This document shows, in pieces, positions 34,941-46,179 of a DNA stretch of 64,000 bases. This DNA comes from Notolepis coatsorum. Lineage: Eukaryota; Chordata; Actinopteri; Aulopiformes; Paralepididae. A program made the translations under genes and the position numbers. The notes under the pieces were generated by a model. That model saw only the letters and a program-made list of their open reading frames with translations. It had not been told where the DNA came from and did not search any database. The DNA lies in the NCBI GenBank assembly GCA_963971535.1, contig OZ020585.1, forward strand, positions 21,689,958-21,753,957, in the 5' to 3' direction. Numbering within the stretch: the stretch's first letter is position 1; each line of letters starts with the position of its first letter.

Positions 34941-35126
34941 ATTTTTAAGAAGGGCTACTTCCACAAAAAAACAAAGAACTCACCAAAACATCTCAGTAGC
35001 ACCTTATCTAAATGTTCTATTTCATATATGGAGATTCATATTTATTTATGTATTGCATGCATTTCTACATTTTATTTCCTATTTTGTTTATTCATCCCAG
35101 TATCTTTCTTTCTTATGTGTGGAATT

Positions 35127-35467
35127 CTACAAGGCATTTACATTCACATTTACATTTAGTCATTTAGCTGACGCTTTTATCCAAAGCGACTTACAAGTTC
35201 TGTACGACAGGTCATCAGGAAGGATACAACTCTATCAGCTGAGTAACAATATTCATCAAAGTGTTGCGTGTTACAGTGTAGGTTAGTTTATTAGGACAAG
35301 TGCATGACAGTAAGGTTAGTTAGGGTTAGATTTTTTTTATTTTATTTCAGATAATGGTTGAAGAAGTGCGTCTTTAGTCGACGGCGAAAGATTGGATGGG
35401 ATTCGGCTGTCCTAACTGGGGTGGGTAGTTCATTCCACCATTGTGGGGCAAGGACTGAGAATAGGCG
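35127..35467 (-). mobile_element. L2-clade LINE 3' end
   Basis: On the minus strand it ends with the conserved stem-loop tail (AAGTCGCTTTGGATAAAAGC) and AAATGT repeats, preceded by the end of the RT reading frame. It is 5'-truncated and nested in the 2.5-kb hAT element. Confidence 0.85.
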
Positions 35468-35629
35468 TGTAGGTGGTGTATATGTGTTTGAGGATGATAT
35501 CCTTCAAACAGGCAATAGTGATGATATAATTTGGGCAGTGCTGAGCTGGGTTCCTTTCCTCCAGTGTATTTGTCCCCCGGCCCCACCCAATGGCCCCATG
35601 CACACACACACACACCGAAGTAAAAATGT

Positions 35630-35657
35630 AAAAAAAAAAAAAAAAAAAAAAAAAAAT
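35630..35657. repeat. Poly-A tract
   Basis: A run of about 28 A interrupts the right end of the hAT element, next to (CA)n at 35600-35614. Confidence 0.9.
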
Positions 35658-36004
35658 GATATTTTTTTTTTTAACTTCGGTTTTCTTTTAATGTTCGAAG
35701 CTTGTGCCATCGAACGAAGCTTCGAAGCTTCGAAGTATTTAAGACAGCCCTAATGATATCATTATATTATGTAAGTTCACAGTGAGGAAATATAGATGTC
35801 TTGTAATACAATGTATTCACATTTGAAAAGCAAGCAACCACACATGTTGTCAACCTCACAGGTGCAAATCTTGAACAATCAGTTCTCATAAGCACACAAT
35901 ATACTGCAAGGTATACTGTTCCAGTGAACTGTGTTCGTGAAAATGAAGCGAGAACAAGCAGGTGTCAGACTGGGGCGAGAACCTGGTCTTGCAAGGGGAA
36001 GGTG

Positions 36005-36746
36005 GTATATGTTTGTGGTAGAGGGGAGAGGAGAGACTGGGGAGCCAGGAAGTAGTGTCTGTGGTATGGTAGGGGGGAGAGGAGAGACTGGAGAGCCAGG
36101 AAGTAGTGTCTGTGGTATGGTAGGGGGGAGAGGAGAGACTGGAGAGCCAGGAAATAGTGTCTGTGGTATGGTAGGGGGGAGAGGAGAGACTGGAGAGCCA
36201 GGACGTAGTGTCTGTGGTATGGTAGGGGGGAGAGGAGAGACTGGAGAGCCAGGAAGTAGTGTCTGTGGTATGGTAGGGGGGAGAGGAGAGACTGGAGAGC
36301 CAGGAAGTAGTGTCTGTGGTATGGTAGGGGGGAGAGGAGAGACTGGAGAGCCAGGAAGTAGTGTCTGTGGTATGGTAGGGGGGAGAGGAGAGACTGGAGA
36401 GCCAGGAAGTAGTGTCGGTGGTATGGTAGGGGGGAGAGGAGAGACTGGAGAGCCAGGAGGGAGTTTCTGTGGTATGGTAGGGGGGAGAGGAGAGACTGGA
36501 GAGCCAGGAGGGAGTGTCTGTGGTATGGTAGGGGGAAGAGGAGAGACTAGATAGCCAGGAGGGAGTGTCCGTGGTATGGTAGGGGGAGAGGAGAGACTGG
36601 TTGTGGTATGGTAGGGGGGAGAGGAGAGACTGGAGAGCCATGAGGGAGTGTCTGTGGTATGGTAGGGGGAAGAGGAGAGACTAGATAGCCAGGAGGGAGT
36701 TTCTGTGGTATGGTAGGGGGAGAGGAGAGACTGGAGAGCCAGGAAG
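36005..36746. repeat. Minisatellite, 51-bp unit (first segment)
   Basis: About 14 units with gagccaggaagtagtgtctg, tggtatggtag, ggggagaggagagactgg. Because 51 is a multiple of 3, long frames stay open on both strands; they are not genes. The array resumes at 39389 and 40071 after two transposon insertions. Confidence 0.95.
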
Positions 36747-37260
36747 TAGTTTTCAAGTTTCAAGTTTCTTTAATAGTTGTCAATCATACAGAAGTACAGA
36801 ATACTTTCATACAAAATGCTTCTTACTGTTACGCTCCAGAGACTGTGCTAGACAAGATAGTATCAAATAACATAGTATAGCATGCAAATTAGAAGTAGAA
36901 AATGAGGTCACAGTGTTCAGTATAGACATATGTACAATGTTCGATGCAGAATAGACGTAACTGAGTTACCATATAATATACAATACTATGCAGTGTACTA
37001 ATGTACAATACTATATAGTGCAAAGCAGAAATGGGATGAGGTACAATTTAGGTACAATTTACAGTAAGGTGTACGAGTTGTAGTGCAATCCTTCATCAAT
37101 AAATATAAAGTGTGGGGAGTGGGTGCTACAGTGTGTTTGTTTAAAGTGAGTGTGTGCTATAAAGTGTGGGGAGTGGGTGCTACAGTGTGTTTGTTTAAAG
37201 TGAGTGTGTGCGTGTGGATGTGTGTGCTATGTGCGTTTGATGGTTGTTGTTGTGTAGTGT

Positions 37261-38769
37261 TCATTGTTCGTTGAGCAGCCTGATGGCCTGGGGATAGAAG
37301 CTTCTTCTGAGTCTTTCTGTGCTCGCCTTGAGACTCCGGTATCGCTTGCCTGACCGCAGCAGTTCAAAGAGGCAGTTGTTCGGGTGACTGGAGTCTTTAA
37401 TGATTCTCTTAGCCTTGCCCCTGCACCGCTTGTTGTAAATGTTCTGGAGGGTGGGGAGCCCCCCTCCGATTGTGCGTTCAGCTGAACGTGTCACTCTTTG
37501 TAGTCTGCTTCGGTCTTGTGCAGTGCTATTCCCAAACCAGGAGGTGATGTTGCCAGTCAGGATGCTCTCTATTGTACATGAGTAGAAGTTCTTAAGGATC
37601 TTCTGACTGACTTGGAACTTCCTTAGGCGCCTGAGGAAGTAGAGGCGTTGTCGTGCCTTCTTCACAACACTGTCAATGTGTGTGGTCCATGTCAAGTCCT
37701 CGGATATGTAGGCTCCGAGGTACTTAAAGCTGTTGACTCTCTCAACCGGTGCCCCGTCGATGCTGAGGGGGCTGTAGTCCTTGACCCCCGACCTCCTGAA
37801 GTCCACAATCATCTCCTTTGTTTTGCTGACGTTCAGGGAGAGGCTGTTTTCCTGGCACCATCCCGCCAGGACCGTGACCTCTTCCAGGTAGGCCCTCTCG
37901 TCGTTGGCAGAGATCAGGCCCACCACCACTGTGTCGTCAGCAAATTTGATGATTGTGTTGCTACTCCGCTGAGCCACACAGTCGTGTGTGTACAGGGAGT
38001 AGAGGAGGGGACTCAGAACACAGCCCTGGGGGGCCCCTATGTTGAGGGTGATGGATGAGGAGGTGCAGTTGCCTGCTCTCACCACCTGGGGTCTGCCCGT
38101 CAGGAAGTCCAAGACCCACTGGCAGAGGTCATAGTTCAAGCCCAGGTCCGTGAGCTTGGCTATGAGTTTGGAGGGGACTATGGTATTGAATGCCGAGCTG
38201 TAGTCGATGAATAGCATTCTCACATAGTTCCCCTTCCTCTTGTCCAGGTGTGATGCTGCTGTGTGCAGCACATGGGCTATGGCGTCCTCCGTGGACCTGT
38301 TGGGGCGGTATGCAAATTGCAGGGGGTCCATGTTGATGGGGAGGGAGGAGCAGATGTAGCCCTTTACTAGCTTCTCAAAGCACTTCATGGCTATGGAGGT
38401 GAGAGCTACAGGGCGGTAGTCGTTGAGGCAAGCAGGCTTGGATTTTTTGGGTACAGCGATAATAGTGGACTTCTTCAGGCAGGTGGGGATGACAGCCTGT
38501 TCTAAGGACAGGTTAAATATGTCAGTGAATACCGGGGCCAGTTGGTCGGCACAGACTTTTAGGACGCGGCCGGGGATGCCGTCCGGTCCTGCTGCCTTCC
38601 TGATATTCACTTTTTTAAAGGTCCGCCTCACCTCATGCTCTGTTACCCTGAACACTGAGTCTCCATCAGCAGCAGACCCCCCCCCCCCCCCCCCCCCCCA
38701 TTGCCGTGGCTTGTGGGCTGGTGTTGTTATTACCAGCATCAAACCTTGCATAGAAGGTATTGAGGTCAT
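37261..38769 (-). pseudogene. Reverse transcriptase part of the CR1/Rex1-like LINE
   Basis: The frame encodes RT blocks [57 protein letters not shown] and [11 protein letters not shown] (the catalytic FADD), then the thumb and C-terminal region with [15 protein letters not shown] and [12 protein letters not shown] before the stop. This is jockey-superfamily (CR1/Rex1-like) non-LTR RT. The upstream coding part is in another frame, switching across a 20-base G run (plus-strand C run at about 38680-38699). That could be a real frameshift or a base-count error in the run. The RT itself looks intact, but the element is truncated. Confidence 0.9.
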
Positions 38770-39388
38770 TTGCTAAGGAGATGTCACTGTTCAGTTTGAG
38801 GGAGGTGCCTTTGTAGTCTGTCATCGTTTTGAGCCCCTGCCACATAGCTCTGGAGTCAGCCTGTTCAAACTGGAGTTCAATTTTATCTCTGTAGCGCCGT
38901 TTGGCCTCTGTCACTGTCCTCCTTACGTTGTATCGCGCCACCTTGTGGTCATTCATGTTGCCTGCCACCAGGCCGTCGTTGTATGCTTTGGTGCGCGCTT
39001 TCAGAGCTTCACGGACGGATTTGTCTACCCAGGGTTTTTGATTTGGGTAAACTCTAATTGTGGTAGTGGGGATTGTTTCTTCCACCAAAGTACGAACATA
39101 GTCCAGCACTGTCTCCGTGTAGACATTAATGTTATCTGTGTCGCGGAACAGGCTCCAGTCTGTGCACTCAAACGCAGCCTGGAGCGTCCCCCCCGACTCC
39201 ACATCCCATTTCTGCACCTCTCGCGAGACTACAGGTGTGCTCTTGATTCTTTGTTTGTACTTTGGAGAAAGAAAAATGGCCACATGATCAGACTTCCCAA
39301 CGCCACTAGCAGAATGAGCCTTGTATCCACCCTTGAATTGCGAGTAACAGTGATCTAAAATGTTACCGCCTCTGGTGTTACAAGTCAC
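38666..39388 (-). pseudogene. Endonuclease C-terminus and linker of the CR1/Rex1-like LINE
   Basis: The frame starts abruptly at the truncation with GGNILDHCYSQFKGGYKA and GKSDHVAIFLSP; the SDH motif is the last catalytic block of APE-type endonucleases. The linker follows (KPWVDKSVREALKARTKAYN, AKRRYRDKIELQFEQ). It runs into the G run and then leaves the RT frame. The first Met is not a real start. Confidence 0.85.
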
Positions 39389-39626
39389 ATGTGTCTGTGG
39401 TAATATATGGTAGGGGGGAGAGGAGACACTAGATAGCCAGGAGGGAGTGTCTGTGGTATGGTAGGGGGTAGAGGAGAGACTGGATAGCCAGGAAGTAGTG
39501 TCTGTGGTATGGTAGGGGGAGAGGAGAGACTAGATAGCCAGGAGGGAGTGTCTGTGGTATGGTATGGGGTAGAGGAGAGACTAAATAGCCAGGAGGGAGT
39601 GTCTGTGGTATGGCGGGGGATAGAGG
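39389..39626. repeat. 51-bp minisatellite (second segment)
   Basis: Continuation of the array at 36005-36746, with tagatagccaggagggagtg variants, between the LINE and the hAT MITE. Confidence 0.9.
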
Positions 39627-39759
39627 CAGGGGCGTAGCGGGGGGGGGGGGGGGGGGTGTAGCTTAGGATGATTCCAAGGGCCCAGCCCAGTAAAAAAAAT
39701 TTACTAGACATCACTCAGGTGTATTATTGATGCTCTCATTGATACTATGTTTGTTTCTG

Positions 39760-39838
<79 letters not shown>

Positions 39839-40070
39839 ATATATAGAGAGAGAGGGGGGGAAATACGACATCCTTTACTAGGCTCACCCACCAACAGTGC
39901 AGGTGCTGAACTGCTGATCCAAATGTATAGGTAAAAACCATATAATGCGTTTTCATCAATAAAAAAATTGCCAAAAAAAATTTCGCTTGCGCGCTTATGC
40001 GCGCTCGCATTCACTGGGGGCCTACAAATACATTCTTTCATGGGGCCCAGAATTTGGAGCTACACCCCTG
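39627..40070. mobile_element. hAT MITE, 444 bp, inserted in the minisatellite
   Basis: The left end is CAGGGGCGTAGC and the right end on the reverse strand is CAGGGGTGTAGC. The flanking 8-bp duplication, gatagagg, is exact (39619-39626 and 40071-40078). The inside holds a G run, a GT microsatellite of about 75 bp (39764-39836) and agggcccagc/ggggcccaga subterminal inverted phrases. No coding frame. Confidence 0.9.
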
Positions 40071-40160
40071 GATAGAGGAGAGACTAAATAGCCAGGAGGG
40101 AGTGTCTGTGGTATGGCGGGGGGTAGAGGAGATACTGGAGAGCCAGGAAAGAGGAAAGAT
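40071..40160. repeat. 51-bp minisatellite (third segment)
   Basis: The last one to two units of the same array, ending near gagagccaggaaagagg. Confidence 0.85.
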
Positions 40161-40430
40161 TCTGCCGGTGAGATGCTATAGTCAAATACAGGTATATGTT
40201 TTCAGTATTTTATTTTATATTACAGTACAGTAGGAACACCTACCTTTGAATAATGTACTTTATTGTATATACAGCAACATTATTGTTTCCAAACAATGGA
40301 TCGTTTTAATTACAGCTCTGAAGCGTCTCTGATTATATCATTATCTCCAAAGCCTCACTCTCCTGCCGCCCCCATCACTCTTCCCTTCTCTTTCTATGTT
40401 CCGTTTTGCATGGCTCTCTACTGTCCAGCG

Positions 40431-40604
40431 TCCACAGAAGAACCGGACCCGGGCTGCGTCCTGGCCAAACCCCCGGCAGAGGTCAACCACCCCTGGGTCT
40501 GTGGGTTCAGACGAGCGGAATCCTGGCGGCCAGACGAGGACACGAGTGTTCCAGACACGGCGGGCACGCTGGCTGCAGTCCAGGTGCACAGCGAGAGACG
40601 GAGG
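40431..40604 (+). other. GC-rich segment resembling an unassigned exon
   Basis: It is preceded by a pyrimidine-rich ctctctactgtccag and followed by gggtatgttgg, so it has exon-like borders on the plus strand, and all three plus frames are open. I recognise no protein family in any frame. It could be a noncoding exon antisense to babam2 or just GC-rich chance. Confidence 0.2.
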
Positions 40605-40785
40605 GTATGTTGGTTGGTGTGTGGTGGGGGGCAATGACCCCCCCTGCGGGGGCTGGTGTTACAGCGCATCTGTATTTCCATCTCTACCTGACTGTCAACC
40701 TGCAGCGGCGCCCAAGGAGAGCCGAGACGTCCTATGGAGGTTGGCCAGTACGCCCACACCCGGCAGATGCCAACACACACACGCA

Positions 40786-40805
40786 CACGCACAGCACACA
40801 CACGC

Positions 40806-40857
<52 letters not shown>
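40786..40857. repeat. CA-rich then GA microsatellite
   Basis: ACACGCAC-type repeat followed by (CA)n and (GA)n. Confidence 0.9.
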
Positions 40858-41382
40858 CTCGACACCGAACATTCCCGGGTGGACGTATGCATTGCTGCAC
40901 TGAGACCTATATAAACTTTGCGGATATGACAACAGATGCGCACACCCCCACAAAACACGCGGCGCTGCCTGTGACAAGTGGTATATCATACTTAAAGACC
41001 TGCGCCACATGAAAAGAAACCATTAATAATTCATGGTATGTATAATATACATGTATATGGTATGCACTCAGAGACCCAAGCAGTAAACACAAACATCGGT
41101 TCATCCTCACAGAGACGACGTAAACAGGTACACAATGCAGAAGAGGCGGTTTGTTCATTTTTACCCATTTTTAGCCACATAGACTGACTTTTGGAAGCTC
41201 ACCACATTATCAGACAGACCTGCGGCAAAAAGATTCCCCTAAAAAAAAAAACATTGTGTATAAAAAGTGTTTATTGCACGAGCAGCACACTATAATAATA
41301 ACACAACTAACTAACCCTAACCATACAATCTGTTGGAAGCACAGGGATAGTGCTGTGCACACATATATTGACATATATTTAC

Positions 41383-41482
41383 CTTGTTGGTGAGTAACTG
41401 GCACACTTGAGGTACATAGTCAATGAGGCAGCCTCCGCTGGGGAATGCTGGGATATGTAGTGCAGAGGAGCCTCCAAGAGCG
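41383..41482 (-). CDS. babam2: babam2 coding exon (100 bp)
   Basis: It encodes [33 protein letters not shown], nearly identical to vertebrate BABAM2 ([33 protein letters not shown]). 100 = 1 + 33 codons: the first C completes the His codon split with the 110-bp exon upstream (CA|C), and the exon ends in phase 0 before GTAAAT. The acceptor TTTGTTCCTACAG is an ordinary pyrimidine tract, the only one in the window without a neighbouring microsatellite. It is flanked by introns of 18.1 kb upstream and 13.5 kb downstream. Confidence 0.97.
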
Positions 41483-42225
41483 CTGTAGGAACAAACGACA
41501 CAGTTAATATAACCATGTAGACACATCAAATAAAGGCCACATTTTGTTCAAGATTCAACAAGCTTCACTTTATTGTGAAGTCATGCAAGAAAAAAATTTA
41601 TAATAAAGAGAGACATGTACAGTGCAATTAATTACAATTAACAGCTATAAAAAAAAAATTATAATAAAAAAAAAAAATTCAGAGCTTAGAAACTTGGTGC
41701 AACTAAACGATTACTTTTTCTTCCATTTAACTAATCTTCACCTACAAATAATCGGTCTATGGCTTGATCAATCAAAGTAATCACCAAAATCATCAGGTCT
41801 GTGTGAAAACAAACACTTGATCAACTAGATCAAGACAACTGCACACTGTAGGTCTGGTGTGGTCCGGTCTGCTCACTGAGATCTTAAAAGACAATACCGG
41901 TCAAAATTTGACGTCTCTCCATTACCAGAGACCGTCCCGTCTTTAACCAGTGTTGTGTTCATATGTGTATAAAGTGTATGTGTTGGTAGATCTCAGCCGA
42001 CCATTCACACTACCGTTGATGTTGAAAAGGGTTGAAAATATGCTCCATGAAACATGAAAGTCACCAGGCAACGTATTGGTCCGAATATAAGACAACCCTG
42101 ATTATAGGACAACCTCTTTTTAAAGACTTGTTTTTAGAAAAAAAAAATTTTGAAGACCAAAACTTTTTTTTATAAAGAAAATCATATTATTTGAAAATAA
42201 TGATAATAAAACACATTGTTTTATT
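41483..42225. other. Intronic stretch with LINE-tail-like and MITE-like pieces
   Basis: Bases 41545-41585 on the reverse strand (cacaataaagtgaagcttg) look like a LINE 3' tail. Bases 42070-42125 (ggtccgaatataagacaac, attataggacaacc) belong to a common fish repeat type. A/T-rich runs lie at 41648-41680. No exon seen. Confidence 0.35.
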
Positions 42226-42384
42226 CAATGTAGGCAAGGTGCGTTCGAAGTGTCGACGAGCAATGCGCCACTGGTGCGCGTGCGAGGGGAGACTGTACAA
42301 GTTGGGAACCCGACGGGGGCCAGGGTGAGACCTCTGCACTGGTTTGGTTTCGGTTCAACAGGCGGGCTCGCCCGGTCCTCCACT

Positions 42385-42500
42385 CCGTCTACCTCCGCTC
42401 CGTCTACCTCCGCTACGTCTACCTCCACTCCGTCTACCTCCGCTCCGTCTACCTCCGCTCCGTCTACCTACACTACGCCTACCTCCGTTCCGTCTACCTA
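42385..42500. repeat. 15-bp tandem repeat (tctacctccgctccg)
   Basis: About eight units with c/a changes, directly before an L2 LINE 3' end. It may be part of that LINE copy or local slippage. Confidence 0.8.
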
Positions 42501-42539
42501 CGATACGTCTACCTACACAAGCGAAATAACAAAACTACA

Positions 42540-43270
42540 AAAAAATACACTATACCAACAATATAAAATGAGTTTCCACAATAACGCACTGCTTGCTGGC
42601 CTCCCGGCCACTGCCACCAAGCCTCTTCAACTCATTCAGAACGCAGCGGCCCGCCTGATCTCAAACCTACCGAAGTCGGCCCATGTCACCCCACTTCTTA
42701 GGGACCTGCAGAAAAAAACTCTGAAACTGAAATGGCTCCCCATTGCTGCACGAATCCGTTTCAAGGCCCTCGACCTGGCATACAGTGCGGCAAAGGGAAC
42801 CACTCCCGCCTACCTCCGGTCAATGGTCTCTAACTACACACCCTCAAGACCCCTACGCTCTGCATCTTCTGGCCGCCTCAGACCTACTCCTATCCGAGCT
42901 CCGGGAGGGTCATCAAAGAGAAGCCGCCTATTCTCAGTCCTTGCCCCACAATGGTGGAATGAACTACCCACCCCAGTTAGGACAGCCAAATCCCGTCCAA
43001 TCTTTCACCATTGATTAAAGACGCACTTCTTCAACCATTATCTGAAATTAAAAAAATTATAAAATAAAATAAAAAAATCTAACCCTAACTAACCTTACTG
43101 TCATGCACTTGTCCTAATAAACTAACCTACACTGTAGCACTCAACACTTTGATGAACATTGTTACTCAGCTGATAGAGTTGTGCCCTTCCTGATGACTTG
43201 TCGTACAGAACTTGTAAGTCGCTTTGGATAAAAGCGTCAGCTAAATGACTAAATGTAAATGTAAATGTAA
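42540..43270 (+). mobile_element. L2-clade LINE 3' end with the RT C-terminal region
   Basis: The plus frame encodes NALLAGLPATATKPLQLIQN, ARIRFKALDLAYSAAKGT, SVLAPQWWNELPTPVRT, the C-terminal part of L2-clade LINE RT proteins. A stop is followed by a 3' UTR of about 250 bp and the conserved tail AAGTCGCTTTGGATAAAAGC with AAATGT repeats. This is the best preserved of five L2 copies here. The endonuclease and RT catalytic core are missing (5' truncation). Confidence 0.88.
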
Positions 43271-43443
43271 TAAACAGACCTAACAAAACACGTACGGAGC
43301 TTCACTATGTTCCCTACTTCGTAACTACTCCTCTGCTCGGCCAAAACGGCCCTCATGTACCTGGTAGCCTCCCATCAGGCTTCACACAGGTGCCACATAA
43401 TAAAAAAAACTACAACCATGATATAATAAATATACCGTATGTA

Positions 43444-43999
<556 letters not shown>

Positions 44000-44001
44000 T
44001 A

Positions 44002-44422
44002 TGTATGATAATATGAATGAATTTAGCACTCCCAGGGGTGCACCCTTGGTTGTGCTACTGACAGTATAGGAAATTAATGATGGGGGGGTGGTTTTGATGT
44101 TCTCAGTACAATAACAGAAGGGAATGGTGTGTGTATGTGTGTGCGTGCATGCGCGTGTGTGTGTGTATGCGCACTGCTCCGTCACATCGACAATCCGCCA
44201 ACTTGTGATGGGATGTTAAATGTTAAACAAACACCACCACCACAACCCAAAGATGTCGTGTATGTAAACACACAATGTCCTGTCCACCATCATCATCGTA
44301 AAGGTCCTTGTGAGGACTCCGGCCTTGTGTCAGACCCTGCCCTTGTGTCCTGTGGAGCGAAACAGAAACCGCCGCGCTCAGCGCATCCGTTCGCCAGCGT
44401 CCGTAGAAGTTACGAAAATATA

Positions 44423-44453
<31 letters not shown>

Positions 44454-45040
44454 GTAGGAACAGAGTGACTCATGCTCTCGACTTTCTCCTCTTTCTCCTC
44501 CTCCTCTCTGCTCGTTCATTTGCTCCTTTAGTGTGCTTCCATTTCTGATCCCGCAGCGTCGCTCCGCTCGTGATTAGCGCACGCTTGTTTAATCAGGAGA
44601 GCTGCCGCTCCGGCTCCCCAATGACTAACCGAGCGGAGTAGTCGCCATTCCCTTGTTTCTGCTCTGGGGCAAAAAGAAATACGGGGGGAAATCTGGGGGC
44701 GAGTTCGGGGTCTGTAGAACCACTCATTAGCCTTTAACGCTCATTTCTAAGGCAAATAGCCACTTTATATATTTGTGGAGAAATGCTTGCGCTGTTCTAT
44801 TTTGATCTCGTCATTGTTTGCAGCTCTTATACTGGACAGTCAAGAGGGCTTTTACGAGTGTTGTTGCGTCATCTCAGTAGCAGTGCTGAAGTGGATGATC
44901 GCCGCTTACGAGGCTAAACACGCCGGATGCATGTAAATAGCATGCATCATGCAACATGTCAAAGGTCGTGTATGTGGAGTGGGTTTGTGGTTGATGAGAA
45001 AGTGTTCAAATGTTGAAAATGATCAAGGGCTTTTAGCTGG
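44002..45040. other. Intronic stretch, possible conserved noncoding DNA
   Basis: No exon recognised. A GT-rich tract lies at 44129-44168 and (AAAT)n at 44420-44452. Bases 44520-44900 are repeat-free, with homeodomain-like attag/taatc motifs (gtgattagcgcacg, tttaatcaggag), reminiscent of a conserved noncoding element. Confidence 0.3.
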
Positions 45041-45196
45041 GTAGATGTGTCTGAAGAGCCCACCAAGTCTTCAGACCAGCCATCTTAGATGTGGGGAGGG
45101 AAGACATTTATTTTGGTTTCCATGCGATGAGAAAATGCTTTCCACTTATTTATTTATTTGCCATTTTCACAGACTGAAAGGGCTTTTTAGCCACTG

Positions 45197-45860
45197 GGAC
45201 ATTCCAGAGGGAGCTAGGAGACATGGTGGGCATATCGCAGCCATCCATCAGCCGCGGCCTCCAGCGAATCGTGGATGGAATCATACAACTGGCCACACAT
45301 TACATACAATTCCCATATACTAAACAACAATAGATCCCAGTCATGAGAGCATTCCATGCCATTGCTGGTCTGCCCAACACCATCGGTGCAATTGACTGCA
45401 TGCACGTGCGCATCAAGGCACCCTCTCCAGATACGTTTTTCATATCTCAAGAGCAAGCAATACAACTTCATCAATGTTTAAATCATCTGCAACATCCAGA
45501 ACCACCTGCTCAATGTGGTCTCCCCCTTCCCAGGAGGTGTACACGACTCCTACATATTACAAAAAAGCTCTGTGGGTGTGTGCACCTCGAGCAGCAAAGA
45601 GATGCTGGAGATGCATGGCTAATTGGTAAGTATCTGTGTGTAATTAATCGTTACAGCAACAGTAGGCTTCTATTCTTCTAATGACTTGTTTTATTAGGAG
45701 ATTGCGGATATCCGCTGGGCCCCTGGTTGGTGAGCCCACTCACCAACCCTCAGACGGAGCAGGAGGTGGCCTACAAAGAGAGCTACACGGTCGAGCGCAG
45801 CATCGGACTGCTGAGAAGACGCTGGATGTGTTTGGACGCAGCAGCTGGCACACCATGATG
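45197..45860 (+). pseudogene. PIF/Harbinger transposase, spliced, degraded
   Basis: Pieces: FQRELGDMVGISQPSISRGL (helix-turn-helix region) ending in a stop near 45330; MRAFHAIAGLPNTIGAIDCM with HVRIKAPSP (first catalytic D in AIDC); a middle part in shifted frame; AWLIG, then an intron at 45626-45697 (GTAAGT...TTATTAG); then DCGYPLGPWLVSPLTNPQTE (second D) and YTVERSIGLLRRRW (catalytic E). The order and spacing match HARBI1-type DDE transposases. At least one stop and one or two frameshifts make it a pseudogene, although the splice sites remain good. Confidence 0.8.
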
Positions 45861-45881
45861 GCCTGGATGTGCTGGTCCACC

Positions 45882-46070
45882 TCAGACAGCCCTGAGCCCG
45901 CTGTTCCTCCTCCAGTGGCCAGCGTCTCTCCTGTGTTTTGCAATTATTTCTTTGGCCTCTGATTTCACATCACCCCATTTATTTTTCACTTCAGCCGCTG
46001 TGCACTCCTCTCCTGACACCACGTTAACGTCACCTGTTTTCTTGGGTGGCCTTGTACCCCGTATTGGCAC
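45882..46070 (-). pseudogene. Myb/SANT-like domain fragment of the Harbinger element
   Basis: The minus frame encodes CTAAEVKNKWGDVKSEAKEI then IAKHRRD, resembling the last helix region of the Myb/SANT-like DNA-binding protein that partners Harbinger transposases in nuclear import and TIR binding. Only the C-terminal half of the domain is present in frame. Confidence 0.65.
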
Positions 46071-46179
46071 TACTAAATAAGATGTCCCACTTATGTTCTA
46101 CTCCTTGCAACAGTACCTCTGTACCGATGAAGTTAGGTCTGTTTACTGGCCGGTGCACCACCGGTGTTTGCTTTCCACT

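Larger units (their letters stand above)
33238..35752. mobile_element. hAT-type element, 2.5 kb, with nested fragments
   Basis: The left end is TAGGGCTGACCTTCGAA. The right end on the reverse strand is TAGGGCTGTCTTAAATACTT, with several TTCGAAGC motifs just inside. An exact 8-bp target duplication, atgatatc, lies at 33230-33237 and 35753-35760. I see no transposase frame. The interior holds a LINE-like 3' tail, a second hAT-like pair of ends and an L2 fragment, so most of the length is later insertions. Confidence 0.85.
36747..39388 (-). mobile_element. 5'-truncated CR1/Rex1-like LINE inserted in the minisatellite
   Basis: On the minus strand it holds the end of an APE-type endonuclease, a connecting region, a full reverse transcriptase domain, a 3' UTR of about 510 bp and a terminal (AACTTGA)-like repeat at 36747-36775. 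The 3' UTR has a 58-bp tandem duplication (about 37107-37220). The insertion sits in the 51-bp minisatellite, which ends at aagtagt on the left and resumes at gtctgtggta on the right, with no clear target duplication. The 5' part of the endonuclease and any ORF1 are missing. Confidence 0.9.
45041..46075 (+). mobile_element. Decayed autonomous PIF/Harbinger element with two opposed genes
   Basis: It carries a Harbinger (HARBI1-like) DDE transposase on the plus strand and a Myb/SANT-like gene end on the minus strand, in convergent orientation. This two-gene design is known for Harbinger elements. The TIRs and TWA target duplication were not identified, so the outer limits are approximate. Confidence 0.7.

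Noticed and set aside
35879-36763. Long repeat-protein frames on both strands
   Set aside because: The 51-bp unit keeps frames open on either strand; no unique coding part.
40263-40914. Overlapping frames of 124-172 codons around 40.3-40.9 kb
   Set aside because: Open on both strands because of GC richness and CA/GA repeats; no domain recognised. Only the exon-like block is kept, as a low-confidence note.
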